Source of the DNA: Pseudomonas cavernae
GTDB lineage: Bacteria > Pseudomonadota > Gammaproteobacteria > Pseudomonadales > Pseudomonadaceae
Assembly: GCF_003595175.1 (NCBI RefSeq)
Contig: NZ_CP032419.1
Location: forward strand, 1,550,001 to 1,614,000
Reading direction: 5' to 3'
Length of the DNA stretch: 64,000 nt
Shown here: piece by piece, positions 1-9,022 of the stretch
How the letters are laid out: each line of letters opens with the position of its first letter
Numbering within the stretch: position 1 is the first letter of the stretch
Position numbers and translations under genes: made by a program
The notes under the pieces: generated by a model
What the model was told of the DNA's origin: nothing
Database searches by the model: none
The model's input: only the letters and a program-made list of their open reading frames with translations

Positions 1-1059
1 TAGGCTATCTTGCGAGGGGGAAAAGAAGACCTGATTGCGGCCATTGCGTTTCGCCTGGTAGAGGGCGTCGTCGGCGCGGGTCAATAGGCTTTCGAGGTCG
101 TCGTCGGTCCGGGCTAGGGCCAGGCCGAAGCTGGCGGTGATGCTGTCCAGAACCTCGTCGGTGCGTCTCACCTTGATGCGTAGGGCCTGGAGTTTCAGGC
201 GCAGTTGTTCGGCGAAGGCTTGTGCGCTTGACGCGTTGCTGCAGTCGCGCAGGATGATACAGAACTCTTCGCCGCCGTAGCGGGCGGCCATGGCTCGAGG
301 GGGTAACAGTTCGCGTAGCAGTTGGCCGACGTGCTGAAGCACGCGGTCGCCCAGTGGGTGGCCATATTGGTCGTTGAACTGCTTGAAGTGATCGATATCC
401 AGAATGATCAAGGCCACGCCCTGATGGCCGGCCGCGAGAATTTGCTCGAGCAGGCGAGTGAAGGCATGGCGATTGAAAACCTGAGTCAGGCTATCCACTG
501 TCGCGGCTCGGTGGGCGCGCTCCAGTTGGCTGCGCAACTGCGTGATCTCGTCTTGAGCCGAGCGCAGTCGGTAGAGAAATTGTTCCTGCTGCTCCTGCAT
601 GAGCTGCGTACTTTGTTGTAGCTCGTTCAGCACGCTGGGCAGGTCGTCGATGAGCGGCTCATTCAGCGCGGCCAATCCTTGGTCCAGGCTGTTCTGGTAG
701 GCGCGGCTGTGGGTCAGGCTGTGAGAGACATCGCCTTCGATGTCGTCGACCAGCTCAATCACTTGCTGTTGGCCGGCGCGGGCTTCTTCCAGCTCGCCAC
801 GAATGATGAATTCGCGGAAAAGCTTGGTGGCAGTTTCAGGAGGGAAGCTGTCGAAGTCCGTGACAGTCTTGTCCAGGCGTCGATTGAGTTCGGGGTTCCG
901 GCCTTGGCTGTAGGTGTACCAGAGGGCGTAATGCACCGGGTTCGGCGGGATGTCATGGCGCACCATGAGGGGAACCGCATGCTTGAGCAAGTCTGCGGCC
1001 TCGCGGGTTTCTTCTGGATAAAGCTCGAGAGTGTTCGGGTTTTTCGGCGACTGCTTCAT
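1..1059 (-). CDS. GGDEF diguanylate cyclase, C-terminus cut by window edge
   Basis: Probable diguanylate cyclase making c-di-GMP from two GTP. I read it by reverse translation from an ATG at 1059; the frame stays open for 353 codons to the window edge, so the C-terminal end is missing. The N-terminal ~170 residues have no membrane segment and look helical, with a Gln/Glu-rich coiled-coil stretch just before the cyclase domain. The GGDEF domain starts around DSLTQVFNRHAF, and the active-site motif is GGEEF at residues 262-266, a form compatible with activity. I see no clear RxxD inhibitory site before it. The protein is probably cytosolic and its input signal is unknown. It shares a bidirectional terminator with the convergent-side neighbour dps. 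Confidence 0.85.
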   Translation of the reverse strand, partial: MKQSPKNPNTLELYPEETREAADLLKHAVPLMVRHDIPPNPVHYALWYTYSQGRNPELNRRLDKTVTDFDSFPPETATKLFREFIIRGELEEARAGQQQVIELVDDIEGDVSHSLTHSRAYQNSLDQGLAALNEPLIDDLPSVLNELQQSTQLMQEQQEQFLYRLRSAQDEITQLRSQLERAHRAATVDSLTQVFNRHAFTRLLEQILAAGHQGVALIILDIDHFKQFNDQYGHPLGDRVLQHVGQLLRELLPPRAMAARYGGEEFCIILRDCSNASSAQAFAEQLRLKLQALRIKVRRTDEVLDSITASFGLALARTDDDLESLLTRADDALYQAKRNGRNQVFFSPSQDSL

Positions 1060-1120
1060 TCGCGTCACTGTGGCGGGGTCCAGGTCGGCAGAGCATAGAG
1101 TAGCCGCCGTGCCCTGCCTA

Positions 1121-1151
1121 GCAAAAGGCCCGACTAGAGCGGGCCTTTTGC
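1121..1151. terminator. Terminator hairpin between dps and the upstream gene
   Basis: Perfect 12-bp inverted repeat (1121-1132 and 1140-1151) with a 7-nt loop. The arms carry A- and T-runs typical of an intrinsic terminator that works in both directions. It lies 13 bp past the dps stop codon and would end dps transcripts on the minus strand. Confidence 0.8.
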
Positions 1152-1163
1152 GTGTTGGGTGGC

Positions 1164-1634
1164 TCAGGCGGCGAGCAGGCTGCGCAGCATCCAGGCGGTT
1201 TTTTCATGCACTTGCATGCGCTGGGTCAGCAGGTCGGCGGTGGGCTCGTCGCTGACCTTGTCCAGTAGGGCGAAGATGCCGCGGGCGGTGCGCACCACGG
1301 CTTCCTGCCCCTGGACCAATTGCTTGATCATGTCCTCGGCGCCTGGCACGCCTTCTTCTTCTTTAATCGAGGACAGGCGCGCATACGCGGCATAGGTACC
1401 GGGAGCAGGGAAGCCGAGGGCGCGGATGCGCTCGGCGATCGCATCGACGGCCAGCGCCAGCTCGGTGTACTGCCCTTCGAACATCAGGTGCAGGGTGTTG
1501 AACATCGGGCCGGTGACGTTCCAGTGAAAGTTGTGGGTTTTCAGGTACAGGGTATAGGTGTCCGCCAATAGACGGGACAGGCCTTCGGCGATGGCTGCGC
1601 GGTCCTGTTCGGCAATGCCAATGTTGATTTCCAT
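1164..1634 (-). CDS. dps: Dps family DNA-binding ferritin-like protein
   Basis: Starvation and oxidative-stress mini-ferritin that oxidises and stores iron and protects DNA. I chose the ATG at 1634, which gives 156 residues (the usual Dps length) and starts MEINIGI; a GAAAGGAG-type ribosome site lies directly upstream. The longer reading frame to 1739 runs through a hairpin and is unlikely to be translated. The Dps ferroxidase signature is visible: the [11 protein letters not shown] segment with its His, followed by the MFEGQY helix. The leader contains a 17-bp perfect inverted repeat. It is a single-gene unit ending at the hairpin at 1121-1151. Confidence 0.95.
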   Translation of the reverse strand: MEINIGIAEQDRAAIAEGLSRLLADTYTLYLKTHNFHWNVTGPMFNTLHLMFEGQYTELALAVDAIAERIRALGFPAPGTYAAYARLSSIKEEEGVPGAEDMIKQLVQGQEAVVRTARGIFALLDKVSDEPTADLLTQRMQVHEKTAWMLRSLLAA

Positions 1635-1660
1635 GTCGTTTCTCCTTTCAGGTGGTTCGG

Positions 1661-1711
1661 AGCCGAATCCGCTCCATGATGGGCACAGCCTAGCATGGAG
1701 CGGATTCGGCT
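1661..1711. repeat. 17-bp perfect inverted repeat in the dps leader
   Basis: The arms at 1661-1677 and 1695-1711 are perfect reverse complements around a 17-nt spacer, ending 27 nt upstream of the dps start codon. In RNA this would fold as a long stable hairpin just before the ribosome site; in DNA it could be an operator. It does not match the usual OxyR or Fur patterns that I know. Confidence 0.8.
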
Positions 1712-1734
1712 TGATCTTGGCTTGTGTCAATGAA

Positions 1735-2074
1735 ACCAATGTTTAGAGACTATGAGTTCTCCGGGTTCCGTCCTGATGCGGGAAGCGGGCATTGGCGCTT
1801 GGGCGGTTGCTCTTAGAGTCGCTCGAGCGCTTGTGCTGTCGCTTGTCGCTGTCCGTTGGCTCGGCCCGGGGGCAGCCAATACCAGAGGCATCGGCGGCGT
1901 TTACTTGCCAGAACCCGGGCGTATAGGTCTTGAGGCGGGGCCAGGCGCGGATTCATCGGGGCTGGTGTCGACCGCCGCCCGGCGGCTGCATGGAGTGGAT
2001 TAACCATATATAATCCCGCCCCTTGCCGCGAGACGCGGGCTCGCGGCGCTGTTTTAGTTTGCCGAGTCGAGCGG
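1735..2074. other. Intergenic region between dps and fmdB-like gene
   Basis: About 340 bp with no convincing coding frame. It must hold the minus-strand dps promoter and the plus-strand promoter of the fmdB-aspS unit. The only clear element is a near-consensus -10 (TATAAT) at 2007-2012; the matching -35 around 1984-1989 is weak. Confidence 0.5.
1984..2012 (+). promoter_or_regulatory. Putative sigma70 promoter for fmdB-like gene and aspS
   Basis: A perfect TATAAT at 2007-2012 stands out in GC-rich DNA, 63 bp before the first start codon. A poor -35 candidate lies 17 bp upstream. Assignment rests mainly on the -10. Confidence 0.4.
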
Positions 2075-2296
2075 ATGCCTATTTACGATTACCAATGCAC
2101 TTCCTGCGGTCATCAGTTGGAAGCCATTCAGAAGTTCAGCGATGCAGTGCTGGTCAATTGTCCGGCTTGCCAAGCTCCCGAGTTGAAGAAGCAGCTGTCC
2201 ATGCCGGGTTTTCGGCTCAAGGGCGGTGGCTGGTATGAAACCGATTTCAAGACCGGCACGAAAAAGAACCTGGCTGGCGGCGACAAAGCCGAGTAA
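2075..2296 (+). CDS. FmdB family zinc ribbon protein
   Basis: Small 73-residue protein of the FmdB/CxxC_CxxC_SSSS regulatory family. The N-terminus [13 protein letters not shown] followed by CPAC gives two CxxC pairs that form a zinc ribbon. The tail is basic and Gly-rich. The exact function of the family is not settled; the name comes from a regulator of formamidase genes. It sits 41 bp upstream of aspS on the same strand and is probably co-transcribed, an arrangement I recall as common in pseudomonads. Confidence 0.85.
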   Translation: MPIYDYQCTSCGHQLEAIQKFSDAVLVNCPACQAPELKKQLSMPGFRLKGGGWYETDFKTGTKKNLAGGDKAE

Positions 2297-2337
2297 CCAG
2301 CACACCGAATATCGATTACGAGAAGCGAACCACCATC

Positions 2338-4113
2338 ATGATGCGCAGCCATTATTGCGGCCAGTTGAACGAGAGCCTGGACGGCCAGGTAGTCACCCTT
2401 TGTGCGTGGGTCCACCGCCGTCGTGACCATGGTGGGGTGATTTTCCTCGATCTGCGTGATCGGGAAGGCCTGGCCCAGGTCGTGTTCGACCCGGATCGCG
2501 CCGAGACCTTCGCCGCTGCCGACCGGGTGCGCAGCGAATATGTGGTCAAAGTCACCGGCAAGGTGCGCCTGCGTCCGGCCGGTGCGGTCAATCCGAACAT
2601 GGCCTCCGGCTCCATCGAAGTGCTCGGGCATGAGCTGGAAGTGTTGAACGAAGCGGAAACCCCGCCGTTCCCGCTCAACGAGTACAGCGACGTCGGCGAA
2701 GAAACCCGTCTGCGCTACCGCTTCATCGATCTGCGCCGCCCTGAGATGGCCGACAAGCTGCGTCTGCGTTCGCGCATCACCAGCAGCATTCGCCGCTACC
2801 TGGACGAGAACGGCTTCCTCGATGTGGAAACGCCGATCCTGACCCGCGCTACGCCGGAAGGCGCGCGCGATTACCTGGTGCCGAGTCGCACCCATGCCGG
2901 CAGCTTCTTCGCCCTGCCGCAGTCGCCGCAGCTGTTCAAACAACTGCTGATGGTGGCCGGCTTCGATCGCTACTATCAGATCGCCAAATGTTTCCGTGAC
3001 GAAGACCTGCGTGCCGACCGCCAGCCGGAATTCACCCAGATCGACATCGAGACCAGCTTCCTCAACGAAGAGGACATCATCGGCATCACCGAGGGCATGA
3101 TCCGCAAGCTGTTCAAGGAAGTGCTGGATCTGGAGTTCGGCGAGTTCCCGCACATGAGCTTCGAGGAGGCCATGCGCCGCTACGGCTCGGACAAGCCGGA
3201 TCTGCGCATCCCGCTGGAGCTGGTGGATGTTGCCGATCAGCTTGCCGGCGTCGAGTTCAAGGTGTTCAGCGGCCCGGCCAACGATCCGAAGGGGCGAGTC
3301 GCCGCCTTGCGCGTACCGGGTGCCGCGAGCATGCCGCGCAGCCAGATCGACGACTACACCAAGTTTGTCGGTAACTTCGGCGCCAAGGGTCTGGCCTACA
3401 TCAAGGTCAACGAGCGGGCCAAGGGTGTCGAAGGTCTGCAGTCGCCGATCGTCAAGTTTATCCCCGAAGAGAACCTCAAGGTCATTCTGGATCGCGTGGG
3501 TGCGGTCGACGGCGACATCGTGTTCTTCGGCGCCGACAAGGCCAAGATCGTCAGTGACGCCCTGGGTGCGTTGCGGATCAAGCTCGGCCATGACCTCAAG
3601 CTGCTCACTTGCGAGTGGGCGCCGCTGTGGGTGGTTGACTTCCCGATGTTCGAAGAGACCGACGATGGCGGCCTCACCCCGCTGCACCACCCCTTCACTG
3701 CACCCAAGTGCAGCCCGGCCGAGCTGGAGGCCAACCCGGCGGCCGCACTGTCGCGCGCCTATGACATGGTGCTCAATGGCACCGAACTGGGTGGCGGTTC
3801 CATCCGTATCCACCACAAAGAGATGCAGCAAACGGTATTCCGCGTGCTCGGCATCAGCGAAGAAGAGCAGCAGGAGAAGTTCGGCTTCCTGCTCGATGCG
3901 CTGAAATTCGGCGCGCCGCCGCACGGTGGTCTGGCTTTCGGCCTCGATCGCCTGGTGATGCTGATGACCGGCGCGCAGTCGATCCGTGAAGTGATCGCCT
4001 TCCCGAAAACCCAGAGCGCCGCGTGCGTGATGACCCAGGCGCCGGGGGCAGTGGACAGCAAGGCCCTGCGCGAGCTGCACATCCGTCTGCGCGAACAGCC
4101 GAAAGCCGAGTAA
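2338..4113 (+). CDS. aspS: Aspartate--tRNA ligase
   Basis: Class II aminoacyl-tRNA synthetase charging tRNA-Asp (and probably also tRNA-Asn in species lacking AsnRS). At 591 residues it has the bacterial-type length. An N-terminal OB fold ([15 protein letters not shown]) is followed by motif 2 (FRDEDLR around residue 220), the bacterial GAD insertion, and motif 3 ([12 protein letters not shown] near residue 530). Two adjacent Met codons at 2338 and 2341 could each start; I kept the first. It lies downstream of the fmdB-like gene and 64 bp upstream of yebC. Confidence 0.97.
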   Translation: MMRSHYCGQLNESLDGQVVTLCAWVHRRRDHGGVIFLDLRDREGLAQVVFDPDRAETFAAADRVRSEYVVKVTGKVRLRPAGAVNPNMASGSIEVLGHELEVLNEAETPPFPLNEYSDVGEETRLRYRFIDLRRPEMADKLRLRSRITSSIRRYLDENGFLDVETPILTRATPEGARDYLVPSRTHAGSFFALPQSPQLFKQLLMVAGFDRYYQIAKCFRDEDLRADRQPEFTQIDIETSFLNEEDIIGITEGMIRKLFKEVLDLEFGEFPHMSFEEAMRRYGSDKPDLRIPLELVDVADQLAGVEFKVFSGPANDPKGRVAALRVPGAASMPRSQIDDYTKFVGNFGAKGLAYIKVNERAKGVEGLQSPIVKFIPEENLKVILDRVGAVDGDIVFFGADKAKIVSDALGALRIKLGHDLKLLTCEWAPLWVVDFPMFEETDDGGLTPLHHPFTAPKCSPAELEANPAAALSRAYDMVLNGTELGGGSIRIHHKEMQQTVFRVLGISEEEQQEKFGFLLDALKFGAPPHGGLAFGLDRLVMLMTGAQSIREVIAFPKTQSAACVMTQAPGAVDSKALRELHIRLREQPKAE

Positions 4114-4177
4114 TTCGAGTCAACCCTGAGGCGGCGCCTGCCGGGCGCCGCCGAGCCGAGAGAGTACGGAGTGAGTT

Positions 4178-4924
4178 ATGGCCGGTCATTCCAAATGGGC
4201 CAACATCAAGCATCGCAAGGGGCGTCAGGACGCCAAGCGCGGCAAGATCTTCACCAAGCTGATCCGCGAATTGACCGTTGCGGCTAAGAGCGGCGGGATT
4301 CCTGCGGACAACCCGCGTCTGCGTTTGGCGGTGGACAAGGCGCTGACCGCTAACATGACCCGTGACACCATCGATCGTGCCATCGCCCGCGGCGCCGGCT
4401 CGAACGAAGCGGACAACATGGTCGAGCTGAGCTACGAAGGCTATGCGCCGAGCGGTGTGGCGATCATCGTCGAGGCGATGACCGACAACCGCAACCGCAC
4501 CGCGGCGGAAGTGCGCCATGCGTTCAGCAAATGCGGTGGCAACCTGGGTACCGATGGTTCGGTGGCCTACATGTTCGAGCGCAAGGGTCAGATCAGCTAC
4601 GCCCCGGGTGTCGACGAGGATGCCCTGATGGAGGCGGCGCTGGAGGCCGGTGCCAACGACGTGGTTGGGGCGGAGGACGGTTCGGTCGAGGTCTACACCT
4701 CCTTTGCCGACTTCCTGGTGGTCAACGAGGCGCTCACCGCCGCCGGTTTCAAGGGTGACGAAGCCGAAGTGGCGATGATTCCGTCGATCAGTGCGCCGGT
4801 CAGCGATCTGGAGACCGCCAAGAAGGTGATGAAGCTGATCGACATGCTGGAAGACCTGGACGACGTGCAGAGCGTCTACCACAACGCGGAAATCCCCGAC
4901 GAGCTCATGGAGCAGCTGGACTAA
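4178..4924 (+). CDS. yebC: YebC/PmpR family protein
   Basis: 248-residue YebC family protein beginning [15 protein letters not shown], the family signature. In Pseudomonas aeruginosa the orthologue PmpR was described as a repressor linked to the pqsR promoter; more recent work on the family points to relief of ribosome stalling at proline-rich sequences. No signal peptide is present, so it is cytosolic. It is followed by a clear terminator, which separates the aspS-yebC unit from ruvC. Confidence 0.95.
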   Translation: MAGHSKWANIKHRKGRQDAKRGKIFTKLIRELTVAAKSGGIPADNPRLRLAVDKALTANMTRDTIDRAIARGAGSNEADNMVELSYEGYAPSGVAIIVEAMTDNRNRTAAEVRHAFSKCGGNLGTDGSVAYMFERKGQISYAPGVDEDALMEAALEAGANDVVGAEDGSVEVYTSFADFLVVNEALTAAGFKGDEAEVAMIPSISAPVSDLETAKKVMKLIDMLEDLDDVQSVYHNAEIPDELMEQLD

Positions 4925-4944
4925 TTCCTTCTCGTGCGGAGCAG

Positions 4945-4978
4945 GCCGGAAGCCGCCTGAGGCGCTTCCGGCTTTTTT
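4945..4978 (+). terminator. Intrinsic terminator after yebC
   Basis: Nine-bp GC-rich inverted repeat (4945-4953 and 4964-4972) followed by six T residues at 4973-4978, starting 21 bp past the yebC stop. Confidence 0.88.
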
Positions 4979-5022
4979 ATGCGCCTGGTGCGGGTGACGG
5001 CGGCCGTGGCTGGTCCGTATAC

Positions 5023-5051
5023 TTGCAGCCTGGATAAATAGACAGTATGGC
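5023..5051 (+). promoter_or_regulatory. ruvCAB promoter with LexA-like box in the spacer
   Basis: A -35 TTGCAG (5023-5028) and a -10 TATGGC (5046-5051) are 17 bp apart. A 16-bp sequence of SOS-box form, CTG-N10-CAG with an AT-rich core (CTGGATAAATAGACAG, 5030-5045), lies over the spacer. It differs from a CTGTATAAATATACAG-type box at two positions. LexA bound there would block RNA polymerase, giving DNA-damage control of ruvCAB. Confidence 0.7.
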
Positions 5052-5083
5052 GCGGGCCTTCCCGGCGCTGTGGACGGCAGAGC

Positions 5084-5608
5084 ATGACGCTGATTCTTGG
5101 TATCGACCCTGGCTCGCGGATCACCGGCTACGGCGTGGTGCGCGACACCGGCCGCGGCTGCGAGTACGTCGCTTCCGGTTGTATCCGTACCGGCGGTGGC
5201 GCGTTGCATGAGCGACTGCAGATCGTCTTTCGCGGTGTGCGCGAGGTGATCCAGGCCCATGGTCCGGTGACCATGGGCATCGAGCAGGTGTTTATGGCGC
5301 GCAACGCCGACTCCGCGCTGAAGCTCGGTCAGGCCCGTGGCGCGGCGATAGTGGCGGCGGCCGAAGAGGGGCTGGAGATTGCCGAGTACACCGCGACCCA
5401 GGTCAAGCAGGCGATTGCCGGAACCGGCGGCGCCGACAAGCAGCAGGTGCAGCTGATGGTCATGCATCTGCTGAAGCTGACCCAGAAACCGCAGATCGAT
5501 GCCTCCGACGCCCTGGCAATCGCCCTCTGTCATGCCCATACCCGCTCCAGCTTGATTCCCCACGGGCTGGCCGGCGCCAAGCGGCGCGGTGGCCGGCTGC
5601 GCCTCTAA
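5084..5608 (+). CDS. ruvC: Holliday junction resolvase RuvC
   Basis: Endonuclease that cleaves four-way DNA junctions moved by RuvAB. The 174-residue protein has the RNase H-like fold with acidic catalytic residues visible in LGIDPGS near the N-terminus, GIEQVF around residue 67, and [14 protein letters not shown] near residue 140. It is the first gene of ruvC-ruvA-ruvB, 15 bp before ruvA, and lies directly behind a promoter with a LexA-like box. Confidence 0.97.
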   Translation: MTLILGIDPGSRITGYGVVRDTGRGCEYVASGCIRTGGGALHERLQIVFRGVREVIQAHGPVTMGIEQVFMARNADSALKLGQARGAAIVAAAEEGLEIAEYTATQVKQAIAGTGGADKQQVQLMVMHLLKLTQKPQIDASDALAIALCHAHTRSSLIPHGLAGAKRRGGRLRL

Positions 5609-5623
5609 ATAAGGAAACGATTC

Positions 5624-6229
5624 GTGATTGGACGTCTGCGCGGCATGCTGGCAGAAAAGCAACCGCCGCATTTGATTGTGGATATCAATGGGCTCGGTTA
5701 TGAGCTGGAAGTGCCGATGACCACCCTTTATCGGTTGCCGGGTGTCGGCGAGCCGGTAACCCTGCACACTCACTTGGTGGTGCGCGAGGATGCCCATCTG
5801 CTCTACGGCTTCTTCGAGAAGCGCGAGCGCGAACTGTTCCGCGAGCTGATCCGGCTCAATGGCGTCGGGCCGAAACTGGCCCTGGCGTTGATGTCCGGGT
5901 TGGAAGTGGATGAGCTGGTCCGCTGCGTGCAGGCGCAAGATACCTCGACCCTGGTGAAGATTCCCGGAGTGGGCAAGAAAACCGCCGAGCGCCTATTGGT
6001 TGAACTCAAGGATCGCTTCAAGGCCTGGGAAACCATGCCGGCCATCTCCGGCCTGGTGGTTGAACCTCGCGGGGCGGCAGCAGTCTCAAGCGCGGAGAAT
6101 GATGCGGTCAGCGCGCTGATCTCCCTCGGTTTCAAGCCGCAGGAGGCCAGTCGCGCCGTGTCTGCCGTGCAGGAAGAAGGCTTGAGCAGCGAAGAGTTGA
6201 TCCGTCGCGCGTTGAAAGGAATGGTCTGA
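5624..6229 (+). CDS. ruvA: Holliday junction DNA helicase subunit RuvA
   Basis: Junction-recognition subunit that loads RuvB hexamers. It starts at GTG 5624 (MIGRLRG) with an AAGGAAAC ribosome site, giving 201 residues. The N-terminal OB fold is followed by two helix-hairpin-helix motifs ([15 protein letters not shown] and [16 protein letters not shown]) and the C-terminal RuvB-binding domain ([13 protein letters not shown]). Tightly spaced with ruvC and ruvB. Confidence 0.97.
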   Translation: MIGRLRGMLAEKQPPHLIVDINGLGYELEVPMTTLYRLPGVGEPVTLHTHLVVREDAHLLYGFFEKRERELFRELIRLNGVGPKLALALMSGLEVDELVRCVQAQDTSTLVKIPGVGKKTAERLLVELKDRFKAWETMPAISGLVVEPRGAAAVSSAENDAVSALISLGFKPQEASRAVSAVQEEGLSSEELIRRALKGMV

Positions 6230-6249
6230 ACCTTGATGGATAACCCCCG

Positions 6250-7299
6250 ATGATCGAAGCCGACCGCCTGATAACCGCCACGGGACGTGATCGCGATGAG
6301 CAGTTCGACCGCGCCATCCGCCCGTTGCGCCTGGCCGAATACATTGGCCAGCCGAATGTGCGCGAGCAGATGGAGCTGTTCATTCAGGCCGCCAAGCAGC
6401 GCAGCGAGGCCCTGGACCACACCCTGATCTTCGGTCCGCCGGGGCTCGGCAAGACCACCCTGGCCAATATCATCGCCCAGGAGATGGGCGTGTCGATCAA
6501 GAGCACCTCCGGGCCGGTACTGGAGCGCCCGGGTGACTTGGCGGCGATGCTGACTAATCTCGAGCCGGGCGATGTGCTGTTCATCGACGAAATTCATCGC
6601 CTGTCGCCGATCGTCGAGGAAGTGCTGTATCCAGCCATGGAGGATTTCCAGCTCGACATCATGATCGGCGAAGGCCCGGCGGCGCGCTCGATCAAGCTCG
6701 ATCTGCCGCCCTTCACCCTGATCGGCGCCACCACTCGTGCCGGCATGCTGACCAACCCGCTGCGTGATCGTTTCGGCATCGTTCAGCGCCTGGAGTTCTA
6801 CGGTGTCGAGGATCTGACCACCATCGTCGGTCGTTCGGCGGGGATTCTTGGGCTGCCGGTCGAAGCCGAGGGGGCTTTCGAGATCGCCCGCCGCGCTCGC
6901 GGTACGCCGCGGATCGCCAACCGCCTGCTGCGCCGGGTGCGGGACTTCGCCGAAGTGCGGGCCCAGGGGCAGATCAATCGAACCACTGCCGATCTGGCTC
7001 TGAATCTGCTGGATGTCGACGAGCGCGGCTTCGATCACCAGGACCGCCGCCTGTTACTGACCCTGATCGAGAAGTTTGATGGCGGCCCGGTGGGGGTGGA
7101 CAGCCTGGCCGCGGCGATCAGCGAGGAGCGCCACACCATCGAGGATGTGCTGGAGCCCTATCTGATCCAGCAAGGCTATATCATGCGCACCCCGCGCGGG
7201 CGGGTGGTGACCCGGCATGCCTACCTGCATTTCGGTCTGAATCTGCCGAAACGCATGAGCGAGCTGCCCGCTGCGGATCTGTTTGCCAGTGACGAGTAA
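6250..7299 (+). CDS. ruvB: Holliday junction branch migration ATPase RuvB
   Basis: AAA+ motor of the RuvAB complex; 349 residues. Walker A is GPPGLGKTT, Walker B is [10 protein letters not shown], and the arginine-finger region [15 protein letters not shown] is intact. The C-terminal winged-helix domain contains [16 protein letters not shown]. The start at 6250 follows a short closed ATG frame at 6235. It ends the ruv operon; a separate candidate promoter for the tol genes follows. Confidence 0.97.
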   Translation: MIEADRLITATGRDRDEQFDRAIRPLRLAEYIGQPNVREQMELFIQAAKQRSEALDHTLIFGPPGLGKTTLANIIAQEMGVSIKSTSGPVLERPGDLAAMLTNLEPGDVLFIDEIHRLSPIVEEVLYPAMEDFQLDIMIGEGPAARSIKLDLPPFTLIGATTRAGMLTNPLRDRFGIVQRLEFYGVEDLTTIVGRSAGILGLPVEAEGAFEIARRARGTPRIANRLLRRVRDFAEVRAQGQINRTTADLALNLLDVDERGFDHQDRRLLLTLIEKFDGGPVGVDSLAAAISEERHTIEDVLEPYLIQQGYIMRTPRGRVVTRHAYLHFGLNLPKRMSELPAADLFASDE

Positions 7300-7361
7300 G
7301 GCGACTGTGGATGCTGGTGCGCTGGAGTCAACCAATGTTGCAAAACAGTTGCCTGACCTGA

Positions 7362-7390
7362 TTGGCAACCCGGGGAGTAAGCACTAGAGT
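7362..7390 (+). promoter_or_regulatory. Putative promoter in front of ybgC-tol operon
   Basis: TTGGCA at 7362-7367 and TAGAGT at 7385-7390 are separated by 17 bp. The -10 abuts the ATG at 7391, so transcripts from it would be leaderless or start inside the gene. The spacing is good, but that position makes the assignment uncertain. Confidence 0.35.
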
Positions 7391-7837
7391 ATGCGCGCGC
7401 AAAATGGGGCTCAGCCGTTCACGCATCGTTGTCGTGTCTATTACGAGGACACCGATGCTGGTGGCATCGTTTATTACGTCAATTACCTCAAGTTCATGGA
7501 GCGGGCTCGCACCGAACGGCTGCGGGATCTGGGCTTTGCCCAGTCCGAGTTGGTGGGCGAGAACCTGTTGTTCGTGGTGCATTCCAGCGAAGCGCGTTAT
7601 CACGCCCCGGCGCGTTTGGATGACGAGCTGAGCGTTAGTGCCGAAGTGATCGAGTTAAACCGCGCCAGCCTGCGCTTTCGTCAACAGGTGCGGCGGGTTG
7701 CGGATGATGCGCTGCTCTGCGAAGGGCAGTTCCTGGTGGCCTGTGTGCGCGCCGACAGTTTGAAACCCCGGGCCATCCCCGAAGTGCTGCGTGCAGCCTT
7801 CGCCAATGGCTCGGGACTATCCCTTGCAGGAGATTAA
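7391..7837 (+). CDS. ybgC: YbgC/TolE acyl-CoA thioesterase
   Basis: Hot-dog fold acyl-CoA thioesterase, 148 residues, the customary first gene of the tol-pal cluster. The active-site signature [19 protein letters not shown] carries the catalytic Asp. In E. coli YbgC is membrane-associated and acts on acyl-CoA/ACP linked to phospholipid metabolism. It is cytosolic and ends 2 bp before tolQ. The ATG at 7391 lies right behind a possible -10, so the exact start is less certain than the identity. Confidence 0.93.
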   Translation: MRAQNGAQPFTHRCRVYYEDTDAGGIVYYVNYLKFMERARTERLRDLGFAQSELVGENLLFVVHSSEARYHAPARLDDELSVSAEVIELNRASLRFRQQVRRVADDALLCEGQFLVACVRADSLKPRAIPEVLRAAFANGSGLSLAGD

Positions 7838-7839
7838 GC

Positions 7840-8535
7840 GTGGAAGCCAACGTCGTCGACCATACCTCCATGTGGAGCCTGATCAGCAACGCCAGTTTTG
7901 TGGTGCAGCTGGTGATGCTGATTTTGGTGGCCGCCTCGGTCACCTCGTGGATCATGATTTTCCAGCGCAGCACCATGCTGCGTGCCGCCAAGAAAGCTCT
8001 GGAAACCTTCGAAGAGCGCTTCTGGTCGGGTATCGATCTGTCCAAGCTGTACCGCCAGGCTGGCAGCAGCCCCGACCCGGATTCCGGCGTCGAGCAGATC
8101 TTCCGCGCCGGTTTCAAGGAGTTCTCCCGCCTGCGTCAGCAGGCCGGTGTCGACCCGGATGCCGTGATGGACGGTGTGGCGCGGGCCATGCGCGTGGCCA
8201 TCTCGCGTGAAGAAGAGAAGCTCGAGCAGAGCCTGCCATTCCTCGCCACCGTCGGCTCCACCAGCCCGTATATCGGTCTGTTCGGTACCGTCTGGGGGAT
8301 CATGAATTCCTTCCGCGGTCTGGCTCAGGTGCAGCAGGCGACCCTCGCCACTGTCGCGCCAGGCATCGCCGAGGCCCTGATCGCCACTGCCATCGGTCTG
8401 TTCGCGGCGATTCCGGCAGTAATCGCCTACAACCGCTTCGCCGCCCGCGGCGAAACCATGATCAGTCGCTATTACACCTTCGCCGACGAGTTCCAGGCCA
8501 TCCTGCACCGCAAAGTGCATACCAGTGACGACTGA
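7840..8535 (+). CDS. tolQ: Tol-Pal system proton channel subunit TolQ
   Basis: Inner-membrane ion-channel protein of the ExbB/MotA/TolQ family that, with TolR, energises TolA. It starts at GTG 7840 behind AGGAG. Three membrane segments are visible: around residues 14-36, and two near GLFGTVWGIMNSF and ALIATAIGLFAAIPAVIAYN. At 231 residues it has the normal length. It is the second gene of ybgC-tolQRAB-pal-cpoB, needed for outer-membrane constriction at division. Confidence 0.97.
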   Translation: MEANVVDHTSMWSLISNASFVVQLVMLILVAASVTSWIMIFQRSTMLRAAKKALETFEERFWSGIDLSKLYRQAGSSPDPDSGVEQIFRAGFKEFSRLRQQAGVDPDAVMDGVARAMRVAISREEEKLEQSLPFLATVGSTSPYIGLFGTVWGIMNSFRGLAQVQQATLATVAPGIAEALIATAIGLFAAIPAVIAYNRFAARGETMISRYYTFADEFQAILHRKVHTSDD

Positions 8536-8569
8536 AACGCAGGTTTCCCGAGAGGACAGGTTGTAAGTC

Positions 8570-9022
8570 ATGGCCAGAATTCGCAACAGACGCAAACCCG
8601 TCGCCGAGATGAACGTGGTGCCTTACATCGACGTGATGTTGGTACTGCTGGTGATCTTCATGGTGACCGCGCCGATGCTCAATCAGGGGGTCAAGGTCGA
8701 TTTGCCCAAGGTCGGCAGCGAGGCGTTACCGCAGGACAACAACGCCCAAGTGCTGACCATCTCGATCAAGGCCGACAAGACCTATTACTGGAACATGGGT
8801 AGCGAGGTCGATACCGACACGGTGCAGGACAAAGCCCTGACCCTGCCGGAAATGACCGCCGCTGTGACTGCAATCATGAACCAGAGTCGCAGCCAGGGTA
8901 AGCAGACCCAGGTCATGGTGCGCGGTGACAAAGCGGTCGACTATGGTGCCGTGATGGCGGCCATGGGTGGTCTGCAGCAGGCTGGCGTGGGCAACGTCGG
9001 GCTGATTACCGAGGCGCCCTGA
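8570..9022 (+). CDS. tolR: Tol-Pal system protein TolR
   Basis: 150-residue ExbD/TolR family protein. One N-terminal membrane helix contains the essential aspartate (NVVPYIDVMLVLLVIFMV), followed by a periplasmic domain. It pairs with TolQ to couple proton flow to TolA movement. The stop overlaps the tolA start by one base, indicating translational coupling. Confidence 0.97.
   Translation: MARIRNRRKPVAEMNVVPYIDVMLVLLVIFMVTAPMLNQGVKVDLPKVGSEALPQDNNAQVLTISIKADKTYYWNMGSEVDTDTVQDKALTLPEMTAAVTAIMNQSRSQGKQTQVMVRGDKAVDYGAVMAAMGGLQQAGVGNVGLITEAP

Noticed and set aside
2128..4080. 650-codon open frame antisense to aspS
   Set aside because: High GC leaves the antisense frame open; the plus-strand AspRS has clear motifs and this frame is His/Glu-rich low-information sequence with no recognisable family.
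3854..5938. 694-codon minus-strand frame across aspS, yebC and ruvC
   Set aside because: It crosses three well-identified genes and two intergenic control regions including a terminator; no domain is visible.
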